A stretch of DNA of 64,000 nt. Origin: Methylophaga sp. (GTDB lineage Bacteria > Pseudomonadota > Gammaproteobacteria > Nitrosococcales > Methylophagaceae). The stretch lies in NCBI RefSeq assembly GCF_009711715.1, contig NZ_VENF01000012.1:1-64000 (forward strand), in the 5' to 3' direction. The translations under genes were made by a program, and so were the position numbers. The notes below the pieces were generated by a model that saw only the letters and a list, made by a program, of their open reading frames with translations, was not told where the DNA came from and did not search any database. Numbering within the stretch: position 1 is the stretch's first letter; each line of letters opens with the position of its first letter. Of this stretch, positions 19,840-30,158 are shown piece after piece.

Positions 19840-20834
19840 TGCTGTTCACGCTGAATCAGCCTATTCAAAAGGCGACCCGGTTTCGGGTCGCCTTTTTTGT
19901 GACCCTGGCCCTGACGCTCACGGGCTGCTTTGGTGAAGACAAACAATATGCGTTGATTACCAATCAACTGGCTGACAATGTCAGTGTGATTGATGTTCAC
20001 GCCGGTAAAGTCATCAAGGAAATCAATGTCGGTGATGCGCCTGCAGGTATCGCTGTCAGTCCCGGCAGCAACAGAGCCTTTGTCAGTAACCCGGACAGCC
20101 GTACGGTATCTGTCATTGATTTACAGACGCTTGAAGAACTGCGCCAGATTGAAATCGGTAGCGGACCGGTCGGCATTGTGGCTGACAGTCAGGGCGAACA
20201 GGTCTATGTCGCTGACTGGTACGACAATCATATCAGTGTGCTGGACCCTGAATCCGGTGAAATCAGTCAGACCATCGCAGTCGGTCAATCACCAGCCGGC
20301 ATGGTGCTGGATGAAAGTCAGCAGCGGCTTTATGTGGCAAACCGTGACGACAATGCCGTGGCCTTTGTTGATCTCAACAGCGGTCAGGTCGTTCGCAGCA
20401 TCAGTGTTGGCAAATCACCGTTCGGGATGGCAATAACGCCCGACGGTCGCTTTATTTATACCGTCAATGTGCAAAGCAGTAATGTCAGTGTGATTGATAC
20501 TGAAACTGCCGAAGTGGTGACCACCATTCCGGTCGGTGAATGGCCTTATTGTGCTGTCGTCAGCCCTGACGGCAAAAAACTCTATGTCACCAACCAGGAT
20601 GACAGCACAATCTCGATCATTGATGTAGAAACGAATCAGGTCACCAATACGGTTGATGTCGAAGACACGCCGGAAGGTATCGACACCTCCGCTGACGGTA
20701 GCCTGGTTTATGTCGCCAACTGGGGTAATGGAACTGTCTCAGTGATTGATGCCATGACCGAAAAAACGCTGGATACCATTAAAGCTGCACAAGGCAGCCG
20801 CGCGTTCGGTGAGTTTATTACGACGCTTGACTGA
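19839..20834 (+). CDS. YVTN/YncE-type beta-propeller lipoprotein
   Basis: This 331-residue protein has a lipoprotein signal (LTLTGC, Cys 30) and about seven repeats of roughly 42 residues with a VSVID...V..I.VG..P.G pattern, forming a seven-bladed propeller of the YVTN/YncE type. Related propellers accompany PQQ-dependent alcohol oxidation in methylotrophs, and the gene follows the MxaD-like one, so an accessory role in periplasmic methanol oxidation is plausible but unproven. The ATG overlaps the upstream stop (TAATG). The signal sequence is encoded across a complete intrinsic terminator, which should restrict expression. Confidence 0.78.
   Translation: MLFTLNQPIQKATRFRVAFFVTLALTLTGCFGEDKQYALITNQLADNVSVIDVHAGKVIKEINVGDAPAGIAVSPGSNRAFVSNPDSRTVSVIDLQTLEELRQIEIGSGPVGIVADSQGEQVYVADWYDNHISVLDPESGEISQTIAVGQSPAGMVLDESQQRLYVANRDDNAVAFVDLNSGQVVRSISVGKSPFGMAITPDGRFIYTVNVQSSNVSVIDTETAEVVTTIPVGEWPYCAVVSPDGKKLYVTNQDDSTISIIDVETNQVTNTVDVEDTPEGIDTSADGSLVYVANWGNGTVSVIDAMTEKTLDTIKAAQGSRAFGEFITTLD
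19867..19898 (+). terminator. Strong intrinsic terminator inside the next gene's signal sequence
   Basis: A perfect 9-bp GC-rich stem, GGCGACCCG / CGGGTCGCC with loop GTTT (19871-19892), is followed by six T residues and preceded by AAAA. It starts 28 bp after the stop codon of the MxaD-like gene, where its terminator is expected. It also lies within codons 10-20 of the beta-propeller gene that begins at 19839, so it could act as an attenuator between the two. Confidence 0.85.
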
Positions 20835-21579
20835 GACACCTACTTCTATTGTCGCACTGGATGACCCGGCGATCGGCCCTGCACAGGCCCTGGCTGATCG
20901 CCTGGGCCTTGTGCTGTCAGCTCCTCTGCCAGAGGAGAATCAACTGTGGCTGTCTGAACACGGGCTCGCCTTCAAAGCACCGGCATTCAACAAACCTTTC
21001 TCTATCGATTTCAGCAGCGGCAAATATGATCATCGCCGCAAGTTTGGCGGCGGACGTGGTCAGCCAATTGCCCGTGCGGTTGGCCTCAAGCAGGGTCAGA
21101 CACCCAGTATCATTGATGCTACTGCCGGTTTCGCCCGTGATGCCTTTGTGCTTGCCAGCCTGGGCTGCCAGGTCACGCTGATCGAGCAGAATCTGGTACT
21201 GAGTCTGTTAATCGAGGATGCGTTGCAGCGCGCCGCTGCTGAGCCTGCAATTAGAGAGATTGCTGATCGGATGCGGCTTTACCAGGGTAATGCGATTACA
21301 TTACTGGCTGAATCGGATCTCAAGGCTGATGTTATCTATCTGGATCCGATGTATCCCGGCCGCGAAAAATCCGCTTTGGTCAAAAAGGAAATGCAGTTGC
21401 TGCACCAGTTGGTCGGTGTCGATATAGACAGTGCGGAACTGCTCTCTGCAGCCCGCAGCAAAGCCGGCAAACGGGTCGTGGTTAAACGCCCCAAAGGGGC
21501 AGAATTTGTTGGTGACCAGAAACCCGCCGCCAGTGTTCAGAGTAAAAATACCCGCTTTGATATTTACCCAACAGTCTGA
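20809..21579 (+). CDS. rsmJ: 16S rRNA (guanine1516-N2)-methyltransferase
   Basis: RsmJ methylates G1516 of 16S rRNA. The 256-residue protein has the family pattern FSIDFSSGKYDHRRKFGGG, SAM motif IIDATAGFARDAFVLASLGC, the acidic LIEQN after the next strand, and the catalytic VIYLDPMYPGREKSALVKKE. The start is GTG at 20809, 26 bp inside the end of the propeller gene. It converges on rarA with 4 bp between the stops. Confidence 0.93.
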   Translation: MSLLRRLTETPTSIVALDDPAIGPAQALADRLGLVLSAPLPEENQLWLSEHGLAFKAPAFNKPFSIDFSSGKYDHRRKFGGGRGQPIARAVGLKQGQTPSIIDATAGFARDAFVLASLGCQVTLIEQNLVLSLLIEDALQRAAAEPAIREIADRMRLYQGNAITLLAESDLKADVIYLDPMYPGREKSALVKKEMQLLHQLVGVDIDSAELLSAARSKAGKRVVVKRPKGAEFVGDQKPAASVQSKNTRFDIYPTV

Positions 21580-21583
21580 ACAG

Positions 21584-22912
21584 TCAACCCTTGTATTGTT
21601 TATCCAGTTCCCGTAAGCGCGCCAGCTTTTCGGCAATTTTGATTTCCAGACCGCGGTTGACCGGCTCGTAGTAGCTGCGGTCGCGCATTGAATCAGGAAA
21701 GTATTGCTCACCCGCCGCATAAGCATCGGGCTCATCATGGGCATAGCGGTATTCCTTGCCGTAACCCAGTTCCTTCATCAGCTTGGTCGGCGCATTGCGA
21801 AGGTGTACCGGCACTTCAGCACTGCCATGGGTTTTGGCATCGTTCATTGCCGCCTTGAAAGCGACATAAACCGCATTACTTTTCGGGGCGCAGGCAAGAT
21901 AAACCACGGCCTGGGCAATTGCCAGTTCACCTTCGGGACTACCCAGCTTGTCGAAACTTTCCCAGGCATCCAGCGCAATGCGCAATGCGCGCGGGTCTGC
22001 ATTACCGATATCTTCCACTGCCATACGTACAATGCGTCGCATCAGGTAGACCGGATCACAGCCCCCATCGATCATCCGGCACAACCAGTATAACGCCGCA
22101 TCCGGCGCCGATCCGCGCACGCACTTGTGCAGCGCCGAAATCTGATCATAAAAGGCTTCACCACCTTTATCGAAACGGCGAATCGTACCCGACAGGACTT
22201 CAGCCAGATCATTTTCATCGACTTCAGTCTGGCCTTTACTGTCAGCCAGATCGACGGCGATTTCGAGCAGATTCAATACCCGGCGGCCATCGCCATCCGC
22301 AGTTTGTGCGAGTTGATCGCGTAAAGCCTCCGAAATACTGATACCGCGGTCAGCGAGGCCCAGTTCTTTGTCTACCATTGCCCGGTCAATGATCTGTCGC
22401 AAATCGGCAGCTTCCAGCGATTTCAGCACATAGACCCGGGCCCGCGATAATAAGGCGTTATTGAGTTCGAACGACGGGTTTTCGGTTGTGGCACCGATAA
22501 AGGTAAAAGTACCGTCCTCAACATAAGGCAGAAAAGCATCCTGCTGGGATTTATTGAAACGATGCACCTCATCCACAAACAGCATCGTACGACGGCCCTG
22601 CTCCTGCTGCAGTTGCTGTGCCCGCGCCACCGCAGCACGAACCTCTTTGACACCCGCCAGCACTGCGGAAATCGTCATAAACTCGGCGTCACAATAACCG
22701 GCAATCAGCTTGGCCAGCGTGGTTTTACCGGTGCCGGGAGGGCCCCAGAAGATCATCGAGTGCGGATGGCCCGAGGCAATGGCCTGTCGCAGTGGTTTGC
22801 CGGCGCCCAGTAAATGCGTCTGGCCAATATACTCATCCAGGGTTTTGGGGCGCATCCGATCCGCCAGCGGACGGCTGGCCGGATCGGCTTCGACTTGATC
22901 AAATAAACTCAC
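21584..22912 (-). CDS. rarA: Replication-associated recombination protein A
   Basis: RarA (MgsA) is an AAA+ ATPase of the clamp-loader/Holliday-junction family that acts at stalled forks and binds SSB. The 442-residue protein has Walker [14 protein letters not shown] near residue 55, Walker [21 protein letters not shown], sensor-1 [13 protein letters not shown], and the C-terminal tetramerisation region with [20 protein letters not shown]. The start is GTG at 22912, 16 bp after lolA. Confidence 0.94.
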   Translation of the reverse strand: MSLFDQVEADPASRPLADRMRPKTLDEYIGQTHLLGAGKPLRQAIASGHPHSMIFWGPPGTGKTTLAKLIAGYCDAEFMTISAVLAGVKEVRAAVARAQQLQQEQGRRTMLFVDEVHRFNKSQQDAFLPYVEDGTFTFIGATTENPSFELNNALLSRARVYVLKSLEAADLRQIIDRAMVDKELGLADRGISISEALRDQLAQTADGDGRRVLNLLEIAVDLADSKGQTEVDENDLAEVLSGTIRRFDKGGEAFYDQISALHKCVRGSAPDAALYWLCRMIDGGCDPVYLMRRIVRMAVEDIGNADPRALRIALDAWESFDKLGSPEGELAIAQAVVYLACAPKSNAVYVAFKAAMNDAKTHGSAEVPVHLRNAPTKLMKELGYGKEYRYAHDEPDAYAAGEQYFPDSMRDRSYYEPVNRGLEIKIAEKLARLRELDKQYKG

Positions 22913-22928
22913 GAGTCGGTGTTAACCT

Positions 22929-23558
22929 TTATTGGCTGTCGCCGACCACATCAACGCCGGCCGGTGGAGTAAAGCTGAAAATATTGCGTTCGAATGTCGG
23001 GTTTTCCTGTACCTGACTGAAAATCAGCCGGGTGCGCTGATCAAAACTGTCTCGCATGATCATCTGCTGCAGGGAATCACCGTCAAAGGCCAGACTCACT
23101 GCCTGAAAATTCGACTCCGTCTCTTTGGGGGTCAGTTCCACCCAGCGCAGTCCATCGTCCGATGACAGGTTCTGGATATGGTATTTCTCTGCCGGGACCA
23201 CCTCACCGGAAAGCAGGCTGGCAGGCGTATCCGCCAGGGCTTCCTGTTGTGATTTGACGGTCACCTGTTCCAGATCCACATCATAGAACCAGATCCGCTC
23301 ACCATCAGCCACAATCTGCTGTGGGTAGGGTTCCTGATAGTCCCAACGGAATTTGCCGGGACGCTCGAGTTGGAACTCTCCTTCGGCTTCCTCCAGCAGA
23401 TTCCCTTCGGCGTCGATAACCATCTGTTCAAAGTGGGCTGAAAAAGTCTCAACATTCTCTACAAACTGTTCCAGCTTTGCGGTCGCATCGTCGGCTGCCA
23501 ACGCGGCGGTGGAAAGAAAAAAGCCCAGCAGCAGAGCTGATGATTTAAAAAAGGTCAT
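22929..23558 (-). CDS. lolA: Outer-membrane lipoprotein carrier LolA
   Basis: LolA is the periplasmic chaperone that carries lipoproteins from LolCDE to LolB. The 209-residue precursor has a signal peptide (MTFFKSSALLLGFFLSTAAL, cleavage near residue 21), the family segment FSAHFEQMVIDAEG, the FRWDYQEPYPQQIVADGE strand and the F.FTPPAGVDVV C terminus. The order ftsK-lolA-rarA is conserved in gammaproteobacteria; all three read leftward. Confidence 0.93.
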   Translation of the reverse strand: MTFFKSSALLLGFFLSTAALAADDATAKLEQFVENVETFSAHFEQMVIDAEGNLLEEAEGEFQLERPGKFRWDYQEPYPQQIVADGERIWFYDVDLEQVTVKSQQEALADTPASLLSGEVVPAEKYHIQNLSSDDGLRWVELTPKETESNFQAVSLAFDGDSLQQMIMRDSFDQRTRLIFSQVQENPTFERNIFSFTPPAGVDVVGDSQ

Positions 23559-23623
23559 GCACTGACTCCATTGTCCTGTGTTATTTGAGCAGACTGCGGG
23601 ATCACCGTGGGGTTCCGGCCTGT

Positions 23624-25921
23624 TTAATCACGCGGCGGCGGGGCCAAGACTTCGCGACTGCCATTACCCTGCATCGCAGAGACCACACCGGCAGCTTCCA
23701 TCGCTTCAACAATGCGGGCGGCCCGGTTATAGCCAATCTTAAGCCGGCGCTGAATGCCGGAAACTGAAGCACGGCGGCTCTCTGTCACAATCTGCACCGC
23801 CTGGTCGTACAGCGGATCGGACTCGGCGTCACTGGGGTCACCGAGGCCACCTTCACCATCATCCCCCGCCGGGTCCTGAGTGATTTCTTCCAGATAATTG
23901 GGAGCCGCCATTTTTTTCAGGTGTTCGACCACCGCATGGACTTCGTGATCATCAACAAAAGCGCCATGAACACGCTCCGGCAATCCACTGCCTGGTGGCA
24001 GATAGAGCATATCGCCCTGCCCAAGCAATTGCTCAGCGCCCATCTGATCCAGAATCGTGCGCGAGTCGATACGTGATGAAACCTGGAAAGCAATCCGGGT
24101 CGGAATATTGGCCTTGATCAGACCGGTAATGACATCGACTGACGGGCGCTGTGTTGCCAGAATAAGGTGGATGCCGGAAGCCCTGGCCTTCTGTGCCAGC
24201 CGCGCAATCAGCTCTTCAACCTGCTTGCCCACCACCATCATCATATCGGCCAATTCGTCGATAACGACCACAATAAAAGGTAATGGCTCCAGCGTCGGTG
24301 CCACTTCACCCGGCTCCACATCCATGGTCGGATCTTTAATGGGTTCGCCGCGCTCGATCGCATCACGCACTTTCTTGTTGTAGCCGGCAATATTTCTGAC
24401 GCCGAGTGCCGCCATCAGCGGGTAGCGTCGCTCCATTTCGGCGACACACCAACGCAGCGCATTCGCAGCCTCTTTCATATCAGTCACTACCGGTGCCAGC
24501 AAGTGCGGAATATCCTCATAAACCGACAGTTCCAGCATTTTGGGGTCGACCATAATCATGCGCACCTGTTCCGGTGTCGCCTTGTACAGAATGCTCAGAA
24601 TCATCGCGTTAACGGCAACGGACTTACCGGAACCGGTGGTCCCCGCCACCAGCAAGTGTGGCATTTTTTCCAGGTTGGCAACCGTTGGCCGGCCTGCAAT
24701 ATCTTTACCCAGTGCCAGTTCCAGCAAAGATTTGCTGTTTTCGTAATCCTCGCAGGCGAGGATCTCCCGCAAACGCACGATTTCCCGGGTTTCGTTGGGA
24801 ATTTCCAGTCCCACTACCGGCTTGCCGGGAATGACTTCGACAATCCGCACACTGCTGACAGACAGGGCGCGGGCCAGATCTTTAGCCAGACCACTGATAC
24901 GGCTGACTTTGATACCGGGGGCCGGTTGCAATTCGAAGCGGGTGACCACCGGACCGGGCTGCACCTCAACGACCTGCACCTCAACGCCGAAATCTTTGAG
25001 TTTCAGTTCAACCTGACGTGACAGCGCCTGCAAAACTTCCTCACTGAAGGCACTCTGACTGGCCTTGGGCATATCCAGTAAAGCCAGCGCCGGCATGCCG
25101 GGCGCGTCCGGGGTTTCAAACAGGGGCACCTGTTTTTCTTTTTCTTCGCGTTTGCTGGGTTCTTTCTTGTCCAGTACCGGTTCAATCCGCACCTTGGCTT
25201 TGTGCTGCAGTTTTTCTTTCTGCTCGCGGAAGGTTTCCTCGCGCTGTTGACGCGTACGGCGCGCCTGCAGATCATCTTTCATTTCGCGCAGCCAGCGGCT
25301 GACATAGACCACAGCAATCATCGCCACGCTACCCAGTTTGTCGATCACCATCAGCCAGGACAGCCCGGTAAACAGCGTGACCCCAGTGAGAAGCACCGCC
25401 AGCAATAACAGGCTGGTACCGGAGGCGCCGAAGACAGATTCAAACCCCTGGCCGACCACTTCACCGAGCACACCACCGGCGCCCATTGGCAACAGTTGCG
25501 CATACTGGGTCAGACTGAGCGAGGACAGCCCACTCGCAGCCGCCAGCGCCATCAGCAGGCCGACCATTTTCAACACCCAGAAATGCAGCGCATCATCACT
25601 GTCAGCCCGCTTACCCCAGCTGAATAATAACCAACCGGAAAAACCGACCATAAAAGGAAACAGATAGGCCGGGAAGCCAAAACCATATAACAATGCATCG
25701 GCCAGCCAGGCACCGACGATGCCGCCGCTATTGGCAATCAGATCATCAGCACCGGTCGTCGACCAGCCCGGATCGGTGGGCTCATAGCTCCATAATGACA
25801 GCAACAGATAGGCTGCCAGCGCGACGGCCAGGATCAGGGCCGCTTCACGCAGGCGGAAGCCCACTGCGCCGGCAGCTTCATTCTGTTTCTGTTTGTCATT
25901 GACTCTTGTCGCTTGTGCCAC
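23624..25921 (-). CDS. ftsK: DNA translocase FtsK
   Basis: FtsK is the septum-anchored DNA pump that aligns dif sites and activates XerCD. The 765-residue protein has about four N-terminal transmembrane helices (residues 25-190), a rather short charged linker (about 210-290), and the RecA-type motor with Walker [15 protein letters not shown] and Walker [16 protein letters not shown]. The C-terminal gamma winged helix ([20 protein letters not shown]) recognises KOPS. The start is GTG at 25921. It is divergent from trxB. Confidence 0.95.
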   Translation of the reverse strand: MAQATRVNDKQKQNEAAGAVGFRLREAALILAVALAAYLLLSLWSYEPTDPGWSTTGADDLIANSGGIVGAWLADALLYGFGFPAYLFPFMVGFSGWLLFSWGKRADSDDALHFWVLKMVGLLMALAAASGLSSLSLTQYAQLLPMGAGGVLGEVVGQGFESVFGASGTSLLLLAVLLTGVTLFTGLSWLMVIDKLGSVAMIAVVYVSRWLREMKDDLQARRTRQQREETFREQKEKLQHKAKVRIEPVLDKKEPSKREEKEKQVPLFETPDAPGMPALALLDMPKASQSAFSEEVLQALSRQVELKLKDFGVEVQVVEVQPGPVVTRFELQPAPGIKVSRISGLAKDLARALSVSSVRIVEVIPGKPVVGLEIPNETREIVRLREILACEDYENSKSLLELALGKDIAGRPTVANLEKMPHLLVAGTTGSGKSVAVNAMILSILYKATPEQVRMIMVDPKMLELSVYEDIPHLLAPVVTDMKEAANALRWCVAEMERRYPLMAALGVRNIAGYNKKVRDAIERGEPIKDPTMDVEPGEVAPTLEPLPFIVVVIDELADMMMVVGKQVEELIARLAQKARASGIHLILATQRPSVDVITGLIKANIPTRIAFQVSSRIDSRTILDQMGAEQLLGQGDMLYLPPGSGLPERVHGAFVDDHEVHAVVEHLKKMAAPNYLEEITQDPAGDDGEGGLGDPSDAESDPLYDQAVQIVTESRRASVSGIQRRLKIGYNRAARIVEAMEAAGVVSAMQGNGSREVLAPPPRD

Positions 25922-25982
25922 AGTAATATTTCCAACTCAGCCAATAAATTAACGTCTGATTTTAACACAGCTTTTGAACTAA

Positions 25983-26990
<1,008 letters not shown>

Positions 26991-27002
26991 AGTCATACAA
27001 TG

Positions 27003-27027
27003 AAAGGGCGGCTCACCGCCCTTTTTT
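27003..27027 (+). terminator. trxB terminator
   Basis: The stem GGGCGG / CCGCCC with loop CTCA (27006-27021) is flanked by AAA and six T residues, 12 bp after the trxB stop. Confidence 0.88.
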
Positions 27028-27042
27028 GTCAGAGGAGCGCAT

Positions 27043-27486
27043 ATGGATTCCGATTATCAACACATTCTGATCGCTGTGGATTTTTCCAGCCACACCGAAG
27101 AGGTCTGCAACAAGGCACAGGCGCTGGCGGAACGTAATCAGGCCAAACTCAGCATCTGTCATATTGTGGAAGATTTTCCATTAACCGACTTTGCCTATGA
27201 GCCGATGATCAGCGTCGACATTGATATGCGTGAAGCACTGCTCGATTCAGGCAAAAAACAGTTAAGCAAACTGGCCGCAGAACTCTCGATTCCCCCCACC
27301 CAGCAATGGGTGGAATGTGGCAGCCCCGGTCATGATCTGGTGAGGATTGCCGATGAAAACCAGGTGGATTTAATCGTGGTCGGTTCCCATGGCCGTCACG
27401 GTATTAAGATGCTGCTGGGCTCGACCGCCAATGCCGTGCTGCACCACGCGCATTGTGATGTACTCGCCGTCAGGCTTAAAGACTGA
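27043..27486 (+). CDS. Universal stress protein UspA family
   Basis: This 147-residue single-domain Usp begins ILIAVDFSSHTEEV and ends with the ATP-binding signature VVGSHGRHGIKMLLGSTANAV (G-2x-G-9x-G-S), so it probably binds ATP like the UspFG/MJ0577 type. Its cellular role is not readable. A good ribosome binding site (AGAGGAG) precedes ATG 27043. The downstream MFS gene starts 18 bp later and may be co-transcribed. Confidence 0.9.
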   Translation: MDSDYQHILIAVDFSSHTEEVCNKAQALAERNQAKLSICHIVEDFPLTDFAYEPMISVDIDMREALLDSGKKQLSKLAAELSIPPTQQWVECGSPGHDLVRIADENQVDLIVVGSHGRHGIKMLLGSTANAVLHHAHCDVLAVRLKD

Positions 27487-27504
27487 CCGCTTAAAGCACA
27501 ACAC

Positions 27505-28782
27505 GTGGCAAAATCCAACTTGCTGGAAACAGCCGGTCTGCCCGGCTTTATGAGCTTTCTGGCTGTCGCCTTTATCAATGCGATGGTCGATCTGGGCCAT
27601 AAAATCCTGATCCAGAATACGATTTTTAAGATTTATGATGATGCGGTGCAGGTCGGCCTGACCGCGATTATCAACGCGCTGATTCTGCTGCCTTTCATCC
27701 TGTTATTCACACCCGCCGGCTATCTGTCGGATCGCTTTGCTAAACCTCAGCTCATGCGCGCCACCGCCTTTGCTGCCATCCTGATTACCCTGCTGATCAC
27801 GCTGGCTTACTACCAGGGCTGGTTTCTGTTTGCCTTTGCTCTGACACTGCTACTGGCCGCCCAGAGCGCGCTATACTCCCCTGCCAAATATGGCTATATC
27901 CGCGAACTGGCAGGTAATGAAAGACTGGCACCGGCCAATGGATTTATTCAGGCCACCACCATTGTCGCGATTTTAAGCGGTATTTTCATTTTTACTATCC
28001 TGTTTGAAACACAGTTGAGCGGGCATCAATACAGCAATGAAGCCGAGCTGATTCAACATATCGCGCCGATTGGCTGGCTGCTGGTCCTGCTCAGTATTGT
28101 GGAGTTTATGCTGGCCTGCCGCCTGCCCCTCACCAAGTCGGCATTACCGGGGCAACGCTTTGATTGGCAACGCTACCGCAAGGGCCATATTCTGCGGGAA
28201 AACCTGCGACGTATCCATCGTCAGCCCGTCATCTGGTATGCCATTCTGGGTCTGTCAATGTTCTGGGGCATCTCCCAGACCTTTCTGGCGACCTTTCCGG
28301 CTTTTGCCAAGATTGTGCTGGTCGAAGACAACACGATTGTGATTCAGGGCCTGCTGGCGTGCTCCGGTATCGGCATTATCATCGGTTCACTGGTTGCCGG
28401 AACCGGCCGTAAAGGGCATATTAAAACCGGCTTGATTCCCGTTGGCGCCATCGGTATGGGCGTGGTGTTATTTATCGTGCCAGGGCTGTCATCAACAGTG
28501 GCATTCGCAGTCACCATTCTCAGCTTCGGCTTTTTTGGTGGCCTTTTCATTATACCGCTGAATGCGCTGATCCAACTGCATGCGCCGACCGACCAGCTGG
28601 GTACTATTCTGGCGGGGAATAACTGGGTTCAGAATATCGTGATGATTACTTTTCTGATGATCACACTGATGGCAGCACTGGCCGCAGTTTCCAGTCAGAT
28701 CATGATGCAGGCCATTCCTGTCATTACAATCATAGTCGCAATATTACTGGCAACACGTGCACAAAAAGCAAAACAGGCTTGA
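27505..28782 (+). CDS. MFS transporter resembling LplT
   Basis: This 425-residue protein of about twelve transmembrane helices has the MFS loop motif AGYLSDRFAKPQLMR between helices 2 and 3. Segments such as AAQSALYSPAKYGYIRELAG and RLAPANGFIQATTIVAILSG match LplT-type transporters, which flip lysophospholipids inward for reacylation by Aas. No acyltransferase gene adjoins it, so the substrate remains uncertain. The start is GTG 27505; no ATG fits better. Confidence 0.78.
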   Translation: MAKSNLLETAGLPGFMSFLAVAFINAMVDLGHKILIQNTIFKIYDDAVQVGLTAIINALILLPFILLFTPAGYLSDRFAKPQLMRATAFAAILITLLITLAYYQGWFLFAFALTLLLAAQSALYSPAKYGYIRELAGNERLAPANGFIQATTIVAILSGIFIFTILFETQLSGHQYSNEAELIQHIAPIGWLLVLLSIVEFMLACRLPLTKSALPGQRFDWQRYRKGHILRENLRRIHRQPVIWYAILGLSMFWGISQTFLATFPAFAKIVLVEDNTIVIQGLLACSGIGIIIGSLVAGTGRKGHIKTGLIPVGAIGMGVVLFIVPGLSSTVAFAVTILSFGFFGGLFIIPLNALIQLHAPTDQLGTILAGNNWVQNIVMITFLMITLMAALAAVSSQIMMQAIPVITIIVAILLATRAQKAKQA

Positions 28783-28847
28783 TATTCCTGCAAAATTAGG
28801 TAATTCTCCTAGCTCATGTAGGGTTTAAGTCACATTGAGAGCCACAC

Positions 28848-29882
28848 GTGAGCAAACTAACGTCGTTCCCCCCGGTCTACGACCACGAATTCCAGCAGGC
28901 CTCAGAAAACCTACGGCGAACACTCCCCCTCGTTAACCAGCATAAAACACCGGTCAATCCGGTCAATTACGCGGTCTGGTATGAATATGTCTCCGGCGAT
29001 AATGCCGAACTCATCAGTGCCATTGACACCCGCCTGAGCAAAAACCAGCCGATTACCGCAGAAGTCACTCAGTACCTGTATGAAAAATATGTGCTGATGG
29101 GCATGCCTGAGCGTCTCAATCACACCAATAACGGCTTGAAACTCGTGGTCGACAATACCCTGCAGAATATCAACCGGGTGGAAGCCACAGCGACACACTG
29201 TAGTACGGGCCTGACTCAGAGCCAGTCTTTATTGGAAAACTGCAATGATATTCAGGAACTCAAAGGACTGGTGACCCAGATCCTCAGTAACACCCAACAG
29301 TTGACCCAGAGCAGTCATGAGCTCAAAAGTGAACTGGCCCGGTCATCCCAGGAAATCATGAAACTGCGTGAGGAACTGGAAACCGTCAAACACTCTGCAC
29401 GCACAGACGGTCTCACCGGTCTGATTAACCGTGGTACCTTTAACCGGGAACTGGCGCAGCTGTGCCAGGACCGGGATATGACCTTTTCATTGGCTTTGTT
29501 TGATATCGATAATTTCAAGCGTCTGAACGACACTTTCGGTCATTTGCTGGGCGACAAGGTGTTGCAGTACTTTGCCTCTATTCTCAATGCACACCGCGAT
29601 GATATGCACATTGCCGCCCGTTTCGGTGGCGAGGAAATGGCGATGATTTTTCTGCACAGCAGTCTGGAAGAAACCTTTATGCTGGCAGAAAAAATCCGTC
29701 AGACCTTCGCTGCCAGCCGCCTCAAGAAAAAAGGCAGTGAAGAATCTATCGGTCAGGTCACCGTTTCTGTCGGCATCACCCACCTGCAAGCGGGCGACAC
29801 AGCCCGTGATCTGATTGAACGGGCCGACCGGGCGCTGTATCAATCCAAGGCCGACGGCCGCAACAGGGTCAATTTTGCCTAG
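28848..29882 (+). CDS. Diguanylate cyclase (GGDEF)
   Basis: This 344-residue cytoplasmic protein has an N-terminal helical region (about 1-185) that starts with a segment common to many GGDEF proteins (NPVNYAVWYEYVSGDNAELI) and a coiled coil. The GGDEF domain (about 185-344) includes DGLTGLINRGTFNREL and the active motif GGEEM, so it should synthesise cyclic di-GMP. The inhibitory-site RxxD expected five residues before GGEEM reads DDMH, so product feedback through that site is probably absent. The start is GTG 28848. It converges on a small cytochrome gene with a 4-bp overlap. Confidence 0.88.
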   Translation: MSKLTSFPPVYDHEFQQASENLRRTLPLVNQHKTPVNPVNYAVWYEYVSGDNAELISAIDTRLSKNQPITAEVTQYLYEKYVLMGMPERLNHTNNGLKLVVDNTLQNINRVEATATHCSTGLTQSQSLLENCNDIQELKGLVTQILSNTQQLTQSSHELKSELARSSQEIMKLREELETVKHSARTDGLTGLINRGTFNRELAQLCQDRDMTFSLALFDIDNFKRLNDTFGHLLGDKVLQYFASILNAHRDDMHIAARFGGEEMAMIFLHSSLEETFMLAEKIRQTFAASRLKKKGSEESIGQVTVSVGITHLQAGDTARDLIERADRALYQSKADGRNRVNFA

Positions 29883-30157
29883 AACCGGTAAAAACGGCTG
29901 TTAAGGTAATTCACTACCGCTTTCTGCTGATCGCGGTCCCAACTGACATCAGCCGCCCGCATACAATGCTGCAAGCGTGATTCCAGGTCCTGCAGCGAAC
30001 GCACCTTACGGTCATCACGCTGATACAACTGATACGGGTCACCGCCACCCAGCGAGGCATGGCACTCCAAACAGGCTGCATCATGCAGGGCTTTACCATT
30101 CTGCGCCGGTGCGGCACTGCTGAACAAAATAGCCAGTGAAGTCAGCAGCAACCGCAT
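29879..30157 (-). CDS. Small monohaem cytochrome c
   Basis: 92 residues: a signal peptide (MRLLLTSLAILFSSAAPAQ), then a single haem-binding CLECH motif at residues 29-33 and a short C-terminal helical part containing the candidate axial Met 58-region (HCMRAADVSWDRDQQKAVVNYL). It should be a periplasmic electron carrier or an accessory haem protein; the partner is unknown. I use ATG 30157 because the signal peptide starts there; a longer frame adds a basic leader. It lies directly downstream of, and overlaps by one base, the M48 peptidase stop region. Confidence 0.8.
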   Translation of the reverse strand: MRLLLTSLAILFSSAAPAQNGKALHDAACLECHASLGGGDPYQLYQRDDRKVRSLQDLESRLQHCMRAADVSWDRDQQKAVVNYLNSRFYRF

Positions 30158-30158
30158 A

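Noticed and set aside
20000..20834. Tandem repeats in the propeller gene as a DNA repeat array or CRISPR
   Set aside because: The repetition is at protein level (about 42-residue blades) with variable DNA; there are no uniform repeats and spacers. No CRISPR array was seen anywhere in the window.
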